DNA from: CAZIGK01 sp964538615
Lineage (GTDB): Bacteria > Pseudomonadota > Alphaproteobacteria > Rickettsiales > RI-342
Assembly (NCBI GenBank): GCA_964538615.1
Contig: CAZIGK010000009.1
Coordinates: 1-64,000, forward strand
Length of the DNA: 64,000 nt
Direction of reading: 5' to 3'
The notes under the pieces: model-generated
What the model was told of the DNA's origin: nothing
The model's database searches: none
The model's input: the letters and a program-made list of their open reading frames with translations, nothing else
Part shown: positions 8,736 through 16,180 of the stretch, in pieces
Position numbering within the stretch: the first letter of the stretch is position 1
Layout of the letters: the number at the start of each line of letters is the position of its first letter
Translations under genes and position numbers: made by a program

Positions 8736-8782
8736 TACCATATATGGTAAAAAAGCATCACCTGCCATACAACATATATGTT
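8736..8782. promoter_or_regulatory. Two palindromic operator-like sites between sua5 and parA
   Basis: Site 1 is TACCATATATGGTA (8736-8749) and site 2 is AACATATATGTT (8771-8782). Both are perfect palindromes built on CATATATG, with centres 34 bp apart (about three helical turns). They lie in the 118-bp gap between divergent sua5 and parA starts, a position suited to a dimeric repressor. The binding protein is unknown. Confidence 0.45.
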
Positions 8783-8815
8783 AAACACAGAACAATAGCC
8801 ATGAAGGGGAACACC

Positions 8816-9472
8816 ATGACCTGTCAGGTACTTACCATAGCCCAGCAAAAAGGTGGAGCGGGAAAAACCACCGTCACTGCGCATCTTGCTGTGGCTTACA
8901 GCCAGCAAGGCAAGCGTGTCGCCGTGATAGACATTGACCCGCAGGGCAGCCTGACCCATTGGCACAGCCTGCGCACCCAGCGTTTTGGTGAAGGCTATAC
9001 CGGCTTAAACTTCAGTTCCCTTTCTGGCTGGCGACTGGGCACAGAGATTGCGCGCCTGAAAAAACATCATGATATTATTCTCATTGACAGCCCGCCTCAT
9101 ACAGAAACAGAAGCGAAAACCGCCATTCGTCAGGCGGATGCCATTTTGCTGCCCGTACAGCCCAGCCCGACAGATGTTTGGGCAACCCGCGCAACGATAG
9201 AACTGGCGGAAAAAGAAAAATTGCCCGTGCATATTCTGTTCAACCGCGTTGCGCCCAATTCCAAACTGCTGCAACAATTGAAGGATGAGCTACCGCAAAC
9301 TCTCACTTCAACTCTGGGTAACCGCGTTCCCTTCGCTTCCTGCCTGCTGGAAGGACGCACGGTTACAGAAACAGCTCCCGGCTCTGCCGCTGCGCAGGAG
9401 GTGAAAATACTCGCCGCTGAGGTGGCCGCCAAACTCTGGCCTACCCAAACGCAGGATGAAGAAGCCGCTTGA
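8816..9472 (+). CDS. ParA/MinD-family ATPase, orphan
   Basis: It has a deviant Walker A box QQKGGAGKTT at the N-terminus, VIDIDPQGSLTHW as the switch I region, and IILIDSPPHTETEAK as Walker B. The protein is short (218 aa) without a DNA-binding N-terminal domain. No parB gene follows and I saw no parS-like repeats, so it is more likely an orphan positioning ATPase than the chromosome segregation ParA. The ATG at 8816 has AAGGGG 6 bases upstream and is preferred over upstream in-frame starts that would run through the palindromes. Confidence 0.88.
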   Translation: MTCQVLTIAQQKGGAGKTTVTAHLAVAYSQQGKRVAVIDIDPQGSLTHWHSLRTQRFGEGYTGLNFSSLSGWRLGTEIARLKKHHDIILIDSPPHTETEAKTAIRQADAILLPVQPSPTDVWATRATIELAEKEKLPVHILFNRVAPNSKLLQQLKDELPQTLTSTLGNRVPFASCLLEGRTVTETAPGSAAAQEVKILAAEVAAKLWPTQTQDEEAA

Positions 9473-9511
9473 CAGCAGGCGCTAGGAAGACTATCAGGGC
9501 GTGCAACCTTT

Positions 9512-9536
9512 TACCGTATGTAACGGTAGATTTTTT
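9512..9536 (+). terminator. Likely rho-independent terminator of parA
   Basis: Stem TACCGT/ACGGTA (9512-9517 with 9523-9528) with a 5-base loop is followed by GA and six T's. The stem is short and AT-containing, so termination may be weak. It lies 40 bases after the parA stop and 20 bases before guaB. Confidence 0.55.
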
Positions 9537-9555
9537 CCCTGCATGAGGTTGCGCC

Positions 9556-11022
9556 ATGGCTGATTTTCCCCTTTCCCTCACCTTTGATGATGTTTTGCTG
9601 GTGCCTGCCGCCAGCGAGGTGATGCCGGCGCAAGTCAGCACGCAAACACATATCACGCGGGATATTGCTTTGGGTATCCCCCTTATTTCCTCCGCTATGG
9701 ACACCGTGACCGAAAGCCGGATGGCTATTGCCATGGCACAACATGGTGGTCTGGGCTGCATTCACAAAAACCTCACGGTGGAAGAGCAGGCACGGGAAGT
9801 GCGCAAGGTGAAAAAATTTGAATCCGGCATGGTGGTCAACCCGGTAACCATTCAGCCAGACTGCACCTTGGGTGAAGCCCGTAGTATCATGGCGGAATAT
9901 GGCATCTCTGGCTTACCTGTCACCGAGGCCAGCGGTAAACTGGTCGGGGTGCTCACTCACCGCGATGTTCGCTTTGCGGAAAACCCAAAACAGCCCGTTC
10001 GGGAATTGATGACGTCCGAACATCTGGTCACCGTGCGCGAAGGCGTGGATAAGGACGAGGCTCGCCGCTTGCTGCATAAACACCGCATTGAAAAACTGAT
10101 TGTCGTGGATGATGCCTACCGCTGTATCGGCCTGATTACGGTGAAAGATATTGAAAAAGCGCAAGCCCACCCAACCGCATGCAAAGACAATATGGGACGC
10201 TTGCGCGTAGCCGCCGCTACGGGCACCGGAGACAACGGACTGGAGCGTGCGGAAGCACTGGCAGAAGCCGAGGTGGATCTGATTATTGTTGATACAGCAC
10301 ATGGCCACTCCAAAGGAGTGATTGAGACAGTGCGAACCTTAAAACAACGTCACCCACAATTGCAGGTCATTGGCGGCAATATTGCCACGGCAGAAGCGGC
10401 AGAAGCCCTGATTGCAGCCGGTGCAGACGGGGTAAAAGTGGGCATTGGCCCCGGCTCCATCTGCACCACCCGAATTGTCGCGGGGGTTGGCGTGCCACAG
10501 CTTTCCGCCATTTTGGATGTAAAGACCGCCTGCGAAAACCACGGTATTCCCTTCATTGCAGATGGCGGCATTAAATTTTCCGGCGACTTTGCCAAAGCCA
10601 TTGCCGCTGGTGCCCATTGCGTCATGGTTGGCAGCATGCTGGCCGGCACAGAAGAAGCGCCAGGTGAAGTGATTCTGTTTCAGGGGCGCTCCTACAAGGC
10701 CTATCGCGGGATGGGGTCTGTCGGCGCCATGGCACGCGGATCAGCGGATCGGTATTTCCAGCAAGAAGTACGCGATAACCTGAAACTGGTGCCGGAAGGT
10801 GTGGAAGGTCGCGTGCCGTTCAAAGGCTCTGTTTCAACCGTTATCCACCAGTTGGTGGGGGGCTTACGTGCCGCGATGGGGTATACCGGTAACAGCACGC
10901 TGGAAGACATGCGCCGCAACTGCCGCTTTACCCGCATCACCAATTCCGGCCTGCGCGAAAGCCATGCGCATGATATTACCATCACGCAGGAAGCCCCGAA
11001 TTATCGGGCAGATGCTATGTGA
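9556..11022 (+). CDS. guaB: Inosine-5'-monophosphate dehydrogenase
   Basis: GuaB oxidises IMP to XMP with NAD+, the committed step of GMP synthesis. At 488 aa it has the standard layout: N-terminal barrel part, two CBS modules at about residues 95-205, then the catalytic barrel. The catalytic loop GIGPGSICTTRIV has the nucleophile Cys303. GGNIATAEAAEALI and DGGIKFSGDFAKAI are the NAD and phosphate-binding segments, and the flap reads YRGMGSVGAM. The ATG has GAGG about 9 bases upstream. It is preceded by the parA terminator, so probably uses its own promoter. Confidence 0.97.
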   Translation: MADFPLSLTFDDVLLVPAASEVMPAQVSTQTHITRDIALGIPLISSAMDTVTESRMAIAMAQHGGLGCIHKNLTVEEQAREVRKVKKFESGMVVNPVTIQPDCTLGEARSIMAEYGISGLPVTEASGKLVGVLTHRDVRFAENPKQPVRELMTSEHLVTVREGVDKDEARRLLHKHRIEKLIVVDDAYRCIGLITVKDIEKAQAHPTACKDNMGRLRVAAATGTGDNGLERAEALAEAEVDLIIVDTAHGHSKGVIETVRTLKQRHPQLQVIGGNIATAEAAEALIAAGADGVKVGIGPGSICTTRIVAGVGVPQLSAILDVKTACENHGIPFIADGGIKFSGDFAKAIAAGAHCVMVGSMLAGTEEAPGEVILFQGRSYKAYRGMGSVGAMARGSADRYFQQEVRDNLKLVPEGVEGRVPFKGSVSTVIHQLVGGLRAAMGYTGNSTLEDMRRNCRFTRITNSGLRESHAHDITITQEAPNYRADAM

Positions 11023-11122
11023 TATTTTTTCAGGTGGCGTCATAAAACCGTCATCTTTCCACCGTAGGATGCAGCCACATTCCTTAGCGGATGCACATCT
11101 ATCCATAAAAAAGGGAAAACCC

Positions 11123-11422
11123 ATGTCTCAGCCCCATGCTACTGCCATTGCAGAGTTTTTACGCAGCTACGATCAGGATCGTTGTACGCTGGGCAATGAC
11201 GAAGCTTATCGCCGTGCCGATGCACGCCTGACCCGAATGGATGCGGAAGATATAGATCAGGCACAGAGCATCCGTCTGGCATTTGTGCGCCATTTGGGAA
11301 AGCAGTCAACGGAACATCTGGACGAGAATGCGCCCTCTCCCTGCGCCGCTAACCAAAGCCTGCCAGAACTGGCCTTAGAGTTTTTGCAGCGCTTCATTAG
11401 TACTGGTCGTGGACAGTCATAA
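11123..11422 (+). CDS. Hypothetical protein, 99 aa
   Basis: This is a small helical protein rich in Asp, Glu and Arg, with no recognised family. The reading frame is open upstream into guaB, but the ATG at 11123 has AAGGG 7-8 bases upstream and begins just after guaB, so that start is chosen. It is followed 72 bases later by a lipoprotein gene on the same strand; both may be cotranscribed with guaB. Confidence 0.55.
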   Translation: MSQPHATAIAEFLRSYDQDRCTLGNDEAYRRADARLTRMDAEDIDQAQSIRLAFVRHLGKQSTEHLDENAPSPCAANQSLPELALEFLQRFISTGRGQS

Positions 11423-11494
11423 GATATTCCCTCTTGTTGTCCTATCTGGCTTCCGCTAGATTGCGGCCTCTTTTAGGTTGTGGGGGCATGGTGC

Positions 11495-12370
11495 ATGAAA
11501 CGCAAACTTGGGCTATCGGGTCTGCTATTACTGGGCGTCACCGCCTGTCAGGGCGGCTGGTGGGGGCATGAACCCCCGAAACCGCAACCTAACCCCGTGG
11601 TTCAGCCAGTTGCTCCCACGCATCCATTTCAGCGCATTCCCTTGCCAGAAGACAAGCCAGCATTGGAACGCATTTCAGCCAATGAAATATTGCAACGTCT
11701 CATGCCCCTCATCATGGCACAGACCCTGCAACTGCCCCTAACCACGGAAAACCGGCAACAACTGCTGCGAGAACTGAGCCGCCTGCATGAGCAGGCTGAC
11801 GCGGTGGAGGATATTCGCCACCCTGTCTTGCTGTGGCAAAATGCGGAGGGACGGTTGTTGCACCTCACGCCTGTACTGGCCAATACGGCATTTCCCTTCC
11901 CTTATATTCCCGTGCATGGGGTGGCCAGCCTGAAGGCCTTGAGTTCCCACACAGATCATATCCGCATTGCCATGTTACAAATCCCGCTACATGGCAGCCC
12001 ATGGCAACAACTCATCACGCAATTGCGCAAACCCGCTGCCAAAAGCAACGAACGACAAAAACTACAGCATCGGCTGGAACATATGCTGGAACCCAACCAG
12101 CCGGATGCCGCAACACAGGCGCGACTGGCAGTGGATGTCGCGGGCTGGTTCAGCAAACAACAGCTAGATATGGCCGCATTGACCCTGTTACAGCAAGCGG
12201 AAGAAGCCACGTACCGTATTGCTACGCTGGAAAACCAGCATGAAGAACCCGTTAAAAGCCTGACCGAAGATATTTTGCAACTGCAAACCCTTTTACGCCA
12301 ACGCGCACCCAAACCATTTGATGGCATGGGTGAAGCTGTCCGCTCCCTGCTGGGTGCAAACAAATCCTGA
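11495..12370 (+). CDS. Putative lipoprotein, 291 aa
   Basis: The N-terminus is a lipoprotein signal peptide: basic MKRK, a hydrophobic LGLSGLLLLGV core, and a lipobox ending at Cys18 (GVTAC). A proline-rich tether (residues 25-45) follows, then a helical domain with several hydrophobic heptads; the C-terminal third is Gln/Leu rich and may be coiled-coil. No family is recognised. The ATG at 11495 has GGGGG 7 bases upstream, preferred over the in-frame ATG at 11480. It is the last gene before the repeat region at 12.4-12.75 kb. Confidence 0.65.
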   Translation: MKRKLGLSGLLLLGVTACQGGWWGHEPPKPQPNPVVQPVAPTHPFQRIPLPEDKPALERISANEILQRLMPLIMAQTLQLPLTTENRQQLLRELSRLHEQADAVEDIRHPVLLWQNAEGRLLHLTPVLANTAFPFPYIPVHGVASLKALSSHTDHIRIAMLQIPLHGSPWQQLITQLRKPAAKSNERQKLQHRLEHMLEPNQPDAATQARLAVDVAGWFSKQQLDMAALTLLQQAEEATYRIATLENQHEEPVKSLTEDILQLQTLLRQRAPKPFDGMGEAVRSLLGANKS

Positions 12371-12481
12371 CCTGAGCGCAACATGGCAACCCATGCCGAA
12401 CAATGTCCACCTTATTTCGACTGATATTCAAGCCTGGCATGCTGAGAATGAAGGTTTTAGGAGCACCGAAGCGTACACACG

Positions 12482-12599
12482 CTGGCCTTCAGATGTGTGA
12501 CCATCAGGCAGGCAAGACAAGCCGCACGGAGCGTAGTAAACCTACGAGAGTACGGCGCGACCGATACCTAACGACGAGGACGCACATAATGAAGGCCAG
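12482..12599. repeat. 118-bp inverted-repeat element (large hairpin)
   Basis: Arms CTGGCCTTCA (12482-12491) and TGAAGGCCAG (12590-12599) are exact inverse complements. They continue after a short internal loop with TGTGTG/CGCACA. The loop holds a smaller hairpin CGTAG/CTACG. It abuts the 145-bp repeat at 12605. The remainder of the gap after the lipoprotein gene (12371-12481) shows nothing I can name. Confidence 0.6.
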
Positions 12600-12604
12600 T
12601 GCTG

Positions 12605-12749
12605 GGTTCAATCACCATTGAGTGGAGCATGTGGCGAAAATGCTGGTTTTCGAGAAACGGAAGTTCCAGTGTACTTAAACGTACATGAAAGCCGGAAGCG
12701 CAGACATTCAGCCTTTGCAGTCCATTACATGCGAAAGGGTGATTGAGCC
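12605..12749. repeat. 145-bp palindrome-ended dispersed element, copy A
   Basis: It is bounded by imperfect terminal inverted repeats GGTTCAATCACC (12605-12616) and GGTGATTGAGCC (12738-12749). A second copy of 144 bp lies at 51793-51936, about 85% identical by eye and in the same orientation. It carries internal hairpins and the motif GCCGGAAGCGCAGACATT. No coding capacity of its own is credible. Its end touches the stop codon of the oxygenase gene on the other strand. No target-site duplication is visible. Confidence 0.8.
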
Positions 12750-13405
12750 TAGCGGAACCATCCCGCAATACTATACCTCCGGGTTCGCGTCACTTTCACC
12801 TCGTGCGGAATCTCCGCGCTGAGAAAAAGCGCCAACACACCATCTTGGGGGGTGACCATGGCAAGCAGGCGTTCGGGGTCATCAGGGGCATAGAGACAGA
12901 GTTCCCCCCCATCACCATCCTGCCAATCCGGGTTAAGGTAGAGCACAGTGGAAAGGCGCCGGTTGCCGCCATGCAAAGGGGAATCGGTGGGGATAGCGTC
13001 TCGGAACGCATCCAGATGTCTGGCGTAAAAGGCGCCCGGCTCGTAGCAGGCATAATGCGCTTCAAAGCGGTTCAACCCCATAAACAAATGGCTATTCACC
13101 TGTTGCCGTACCTGCTCCATGACGGCTAAGAATTGCTCTTGCGCCGGAGTTTGACCGGTTAGCCAACGGGTTTTATCCCGCCGGATATTTGTGTTGGTAT
13201 GAAAATCTTCTCCCCGCCCAATGCCGGCGCGTTGTAGTTGTCCTTCTTCGGCATAGGCTTCTACCTCCTGCCGTAAGGCTTGCAACAGCGCGGGACACAG
13301 TGCCTCCGGCCAGATGGCATAATGGCGTTCTGCTATCTCATCCAACACACGCGGCAGGGATGCTTCATCCCACAGGGGTGACAGATTAACCATGCAAAGA
13401 TTCAT
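12749..13405 (-). CDS. 2OG-Fe(II) oxygenase, SM-20/prolyl-4-hydroxylase type
   Basis: The double-stranded beta-helix dioxygenase signature is complete: iron ligands HLD (in YARHLDAF) and the distal His in EIPHEV, with the 2-oxoglutarate-binding Arg in RRYSIAGWFR at the very C-terminus. RRLSTVLYLNPDWQ and GDGGELCLY are typical of the SM-20/EGLN-like bacterial group, which includes a Pseudomonas enzyme that hydroxylates EF-Tu. The substrate here is not known. It has 218 residues, the usual length. It is a single gene; the stop codon abuts repeat element A. Confidence 0.87.
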   Translation of the reverse strand: MNLCMVNLSPLWDEASLPRVLDEIAERHYAIWPEALCPALLQALRQEVEAYAEEGQLQRAGIGRGEDFHTNTNIRRDKTRWLTGQTPAQEQFLAVMEQVRQQVNSHLFMGLNRFEAHYACYEPGAFYARHLDAFRDAIPTDSPLHGGNRRLSTVLYLNPDWQDGDGGELCLYAPDDPERLLAMVTPQDGVLALFLSAEIPHEVKVTRTRRYSIAGWFR

Positions 13406-13487
13406 TCCGAAAACAGGGAGGAGTATCTACCGCCGTTGCACCATGCACACGTCGGGCGAGAGACAACAGAGACGGACGAAAGGGCTG

Positions 13488-14696
13488 TCAGGCAGCTTTA
13501 CGCATCACCCCAAGCTCGGTCAGCACATCCACCATGCCATCCACCAGCGCATCCTGCATCTCCGTATCGTGTAACGGGGTGGGGGTAATGCGCAGGCGCT
13601 CTTCTCCACGGTTCACGGTCGGGTAATTGATGGGTTGCACATAAATTTTATGCCTCTCCAGCAACAGGTCAGAGGCTTGCTTGCACTTGGTCGCATCTCC
13701 AATCATCACGGGCAAAATATGGGTAGGCCCTTCCAGCAGGGGAATACCTGCCTGCCGGAAGCGTTCTTTCAGGCTGTTCACAATAAATTGATGGCGCTCT
13801 CGCTCTTGTCCGCTCTGGCGTAAATAGCGCACGCTGGCCAGAGCACCTGCCGCCACCGCTGGCGGCAAAGCCGAGGTAAAAATAAACCCATGGGCAAAAC
13901 TGCGAACCAGATCCACAATTTCATTTTTTGCGGCAATATAGCCACCAATCACCCCATAGGCTTTGGCAAATGTCCCCTGAATAATATCAATGCGGTCACT
14001 AAGACCCAATTGTTCTGCAATACCGGCTCCCGTGTCACCATACATACCCACCGCATGCACTTCATCCAGATACGTGAGGGCGTTAAACTCTTCTGCCAGT
14101 TCAATAATGGCTTCAATCGGGCCAATATCCCCGTCCATGGAGTAGACCGACTCGAAGGCAATCAGCTTTGGGCGCTCTTTGGGAATGTCCTGCAACATGG
14201 CGCGCAATTCATCCACCTGATTATGTTGAAAAACCCGCTTTTCCACCCGGCTATTGCGAATACCGGCAATCATGGAATTATGGTTTTTTCCATCCGAAAA
14301 GACGATACAATCCGGCAATTTGCTACACAGAGTATTCAATGTGGTTTCATTGGCCATATAACCACAGACAAAGGCCAGACCCGCCTCTTTGTTGTGCAGG
14401 CGCGCCACTTCCCGTTCCAGAGCAACCACGGCCTGATGTGTACCGGAAATATTGCGGGTGCCACCAGCCCCCGCCCCCATGGTATCAATGGCCTGATGCA
14501 TGGCATCCAGAACTTGTGGGTGCTGCCCCATACCCAGATAATCGTTGGAACACCAGATGACGATATCGCAATTGCGTTCCACATCATGCGCAAGGGGGAA
14601 ATTTCCCACCTGCCGTACCAATTGCCGAAACTCGCGGTAGCGTCCTTCTTCCCGCAATTGTTCCAGTTCCTGTTGAAAATAGGCCAGATAATCCAT
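13488..14696 (-). CDS. hemA: 5-aminolevulinate synthase
   Basis: It condenses glycine and succinyl-CoA to 5-aminolevulinate, the first step of heme synthesis by the C4 (Shemin) route typical of alphaproteobacteria. Alpha-oxoamine synthase features are clear: WCSNDYLGMGQHP, GGTRNISGTH, YLDEVHAVGMYG, and the PLP-binding Lys245 in GTFAKAYG. The length of 402 aa is standard. It starts 2 bases after the ctaA stop, with CAGGAG inside the end of ctaA as ribosome binding site, so the two are translated from one message. This joins heme supply to heme A formation. Confidence 0.97.
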   Translation of the reverse strand: MDYLAYFQQELEQLREEGRYREFRQLVRQVGNFPLAHDVERNCDIVIWCSNDYLGMGQHPQVLDAMHQAIDTMGAGAGGTRNISGTHQAVVALEREVARLHNKEAGLAFVCGYMANETTLNTLCSKLPDCIVFSDGKNHNSMIAGIRNSRVEKRVFQHNQVDELRAMLQDIPKERPKLIAFESVYSMDGDIGPIEAIIELAEEFNALTYLDEVHAVGMYGDTGAGIAEQLGLSDRIDIIQGTFAKAYGVIGGYIAAKNEIVDLVRSFAHGFIFTSALPPAVAAGALASVRYLRQSGQERERHQFIVNSLKERFRQAGIPLLEGPTHILPVMIGDATKCKQASDLLLERHKIYVQPINYPTVNRGEERLRITPTPLHDTEMQDALVDGMVDVLTELGVMRKAA

Positions 14697-14698
14697 GT

Positions 14699-15829
14699 CT
14701 ATACTACTCCTGCAACCCTACTCTTATCCAGCCTTACTTCCGGCTCCACCTGCATCAAGGCACGCTGGCCAACCATGGCCTGACGCACAAGACACACACT
14801 CTGCACCAACGTTGCCACAACCAGCAACGCCGTTACCTGATGCAACACCCCTAATCCCACGGGTATGACCATCAGTAATGTGGCAATACCCAGACCAATT
14901 TGTAAGGCCAAAGCCCCCAGAATCCTGCGCGTGGAAGTCGCCAGCAGCGGTAGCATCGGCAGAGAACGGGCACCCATATGCACTGCAATAGCCAGCAGCA
15001 GAACGACCATCGCCCACCAGCGATGCAAAAACTGAATCATGATAGGATTTTCTAAAACATTCAGCCAGACAGGTTGCAAAACATGCGCTCCCTCTGGGTA
15101 CCATCGCCCATCCATAAATGGGTAAGTATTGTAGGAAAACCCCGCATCCAGACCCGCGGTGAACCCTCCCAGCACCAATTGCAGGAGAAATGCTCCACAG
15201 CTCACCAGCAGCAGGCTATGCAACTTCCACAGCCTTTGCATGGCGTCCGTGCTCAGCATCCGTGGTTCTGCCGGACGGCTCATAAAGAACAGTCCAAGCA
15301 ACCAGCTAAAAATAATAAACGCTGTTATCAGATGCACGGTCAAACGGTAATGGCTGACATCTGGCCGGTCAATCAGGCCGCTATGCACCATCCACCAGCC
15401 AAACGCACCCTGCAAGCCACCCAGTGCCAGAATCCCCAGCACATGCCAGCGCACCCGCCCCTGCACATACCCCATCCCCCAAAACAATGCCAGTGGCAGT
15501 GCAAACACGATACCCGTCAAACGGCCAATCATGCGGTGCCAATATTCCACCCAGAAAATTTGCTGAAACTCCGATAACGCCATGCCACGGTTTTTTTGCT
15601 GGTATTCCGGTGTTTGCTGGTACAATGCAAATTCTTCGTTCCATTCCTCGGTATTGGCAGGAGGAATGACCCCATGCACGGGTTTCCAATAGGTAATAGA
15701 TAAGCCGGAATCCGTCAGGCGCGTATAACCGCCAACACCCACCATCAGCACCACCATCAGGGCAGACAGCAGCAGCCAAACGCGCACAGGCGCCACCAGC
15801 GTGTAGGAATATTTCACAAGCGTCGTCAC
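14699..15829 (-). CDS. ctaA: Heme A synthase, COX15/CtaA family
   Basis: It oxidises the C8 methyl of heme O to the formyl group of heme A for cytochrome aa3-type oxidases. It is an integral membrane protein with about eight helices. The N-terminal part reads VGVGGYTRLTDSGLSITYWKP, the strongly conserved COX15 opening with the conserved glutamate region following (EEFALYQQTPEYQ). EYWHRMIGRLTG and LHRWWAM supply conserved heme-ligand histidines, and GFTAGLDAGFSYNTYPFMDG is the mid-protein family signature. At 376 aa it matches the alphaproteobacterial type. It is the first gene of the ctaA-hemA pair. Confidence 0.95.
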   Translation of the reverse strand: MTTLVKYSYTLVAPVRVWLLLSALMVVLMVGVGGYTRLTDSGLSITYWKPVHGVIPPANTEEWNEEFALYQQTPEYQQKNRGMALSEFQQIFWVEYWHRMIGRLTGIVFALPLALFWGMGYVQGRVRWHVLGILALGGLQGAFGWWMVHSGLIDRPDVSHYRLTVHLITAFIIFSWLLGLFFMSRPAEPRMLSTDAMQRLWKLHSLLLVSCGAFLLQLVLGGFTAGLDAGFSYNTYPFMDGRWYPEGAHVLQPVWLNVLENPIMIQFLHRWWAMVVLLLAIAVHMGARSLPMLPLLATSTRRILGALALQIGLGIATLLMVIPVGLGVLHQVTALLVVATLVQSVCLVRQAMVGQRALMQVEPEVRLDKSRVAGVV

Positions 15830-16015
15830 AGCAAACCTTCAAGACCGCATTATGGCTCCCATGTCTGCCATGATATCATGATACAAACAGGGGGATGAAA
15901 TGCCATTGTCACAGACCGTGATTTATACCCCGCATCATGGCGCAAAACCAGCGAAAAATAACCCTTTGATGTGGCCATACGCATCCTATCTCTTCTGGCA
16001 TCTGTTGTTTTCCAC

Positions 16016-16043
16016 TTGACCTCTGCGGTTTATTTGTTAATTT
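16016..16043 (+). promoter_or_regulatory. Candidate promoter of the methionine operon
   Basis: TTGACC (16016-16021), a 16-base spacer and TAATTT (16038-16043) form a good sigma-70 match just 10 bases ahead of the SAM-II aptamer, so the transcript would begin almost exactly at the riboswitch. The rest of the 15830-16015 gap shows no feature I can support. Confidence 0.6.
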
Positions 16044-16053
16044 GTACATTAAT

Positions 16054-16110
16054 CGTGCCGATTTAATCCAACTTGCGGGCACGTTAAACATACGGCTAAA
16101 GCGGGTTTGA
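16054..16110 (+). promoter_or_regulatory. SAM-II riboswitch upstream of metY
   Basis: The P1 stem is CGTGCC (16054-16059) with GGCACG (16078-16083), six perfect pairs. The loop begins GATTTAA, as in known SAM-II aptamers. The 3' tail contains TAAACATACGGCTAAAGCGGG with the invariant GCTAAA that folds back into the loop as a pseudoknot. SAM-II elements bind S-adenosylmethionine and repress downstream methionine genes; they occur mainly in alphaproteobacteria upstream of metA, metX or metY-type genes, which fits here. The start codon lies about 70 bases downstream, so the control step is probably through the intervening sequence. Confidence 0.9.
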
Positions 16111-16180
16111 CGGTAAAAAATATTTTTCCACCAGAAAACACACTTTAGCCTCTGTTCAACCCAGAATGGAGCGCTAAGCT

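Noticed and set aside
8816..9472. Chromosome-partitioning ParA of a ParABS system
   Set aside because: No parB follows and no parS-like repeats were seen; the protein is a short orphan member.
10799..11122. Long plus-strand frame that would extend the 99-aa gene back into guaB
   Set aside because: It overlaps guaB heavily; ATG 11123 has its own ribosome binding site.
12749..12761. CCTAGCGGAACCA shared with 47795, suggesting a second oxygenase remnant
   Set aside because: Only 13 bases match and no further similarity to the oxygenase is present at 47.8 kb.
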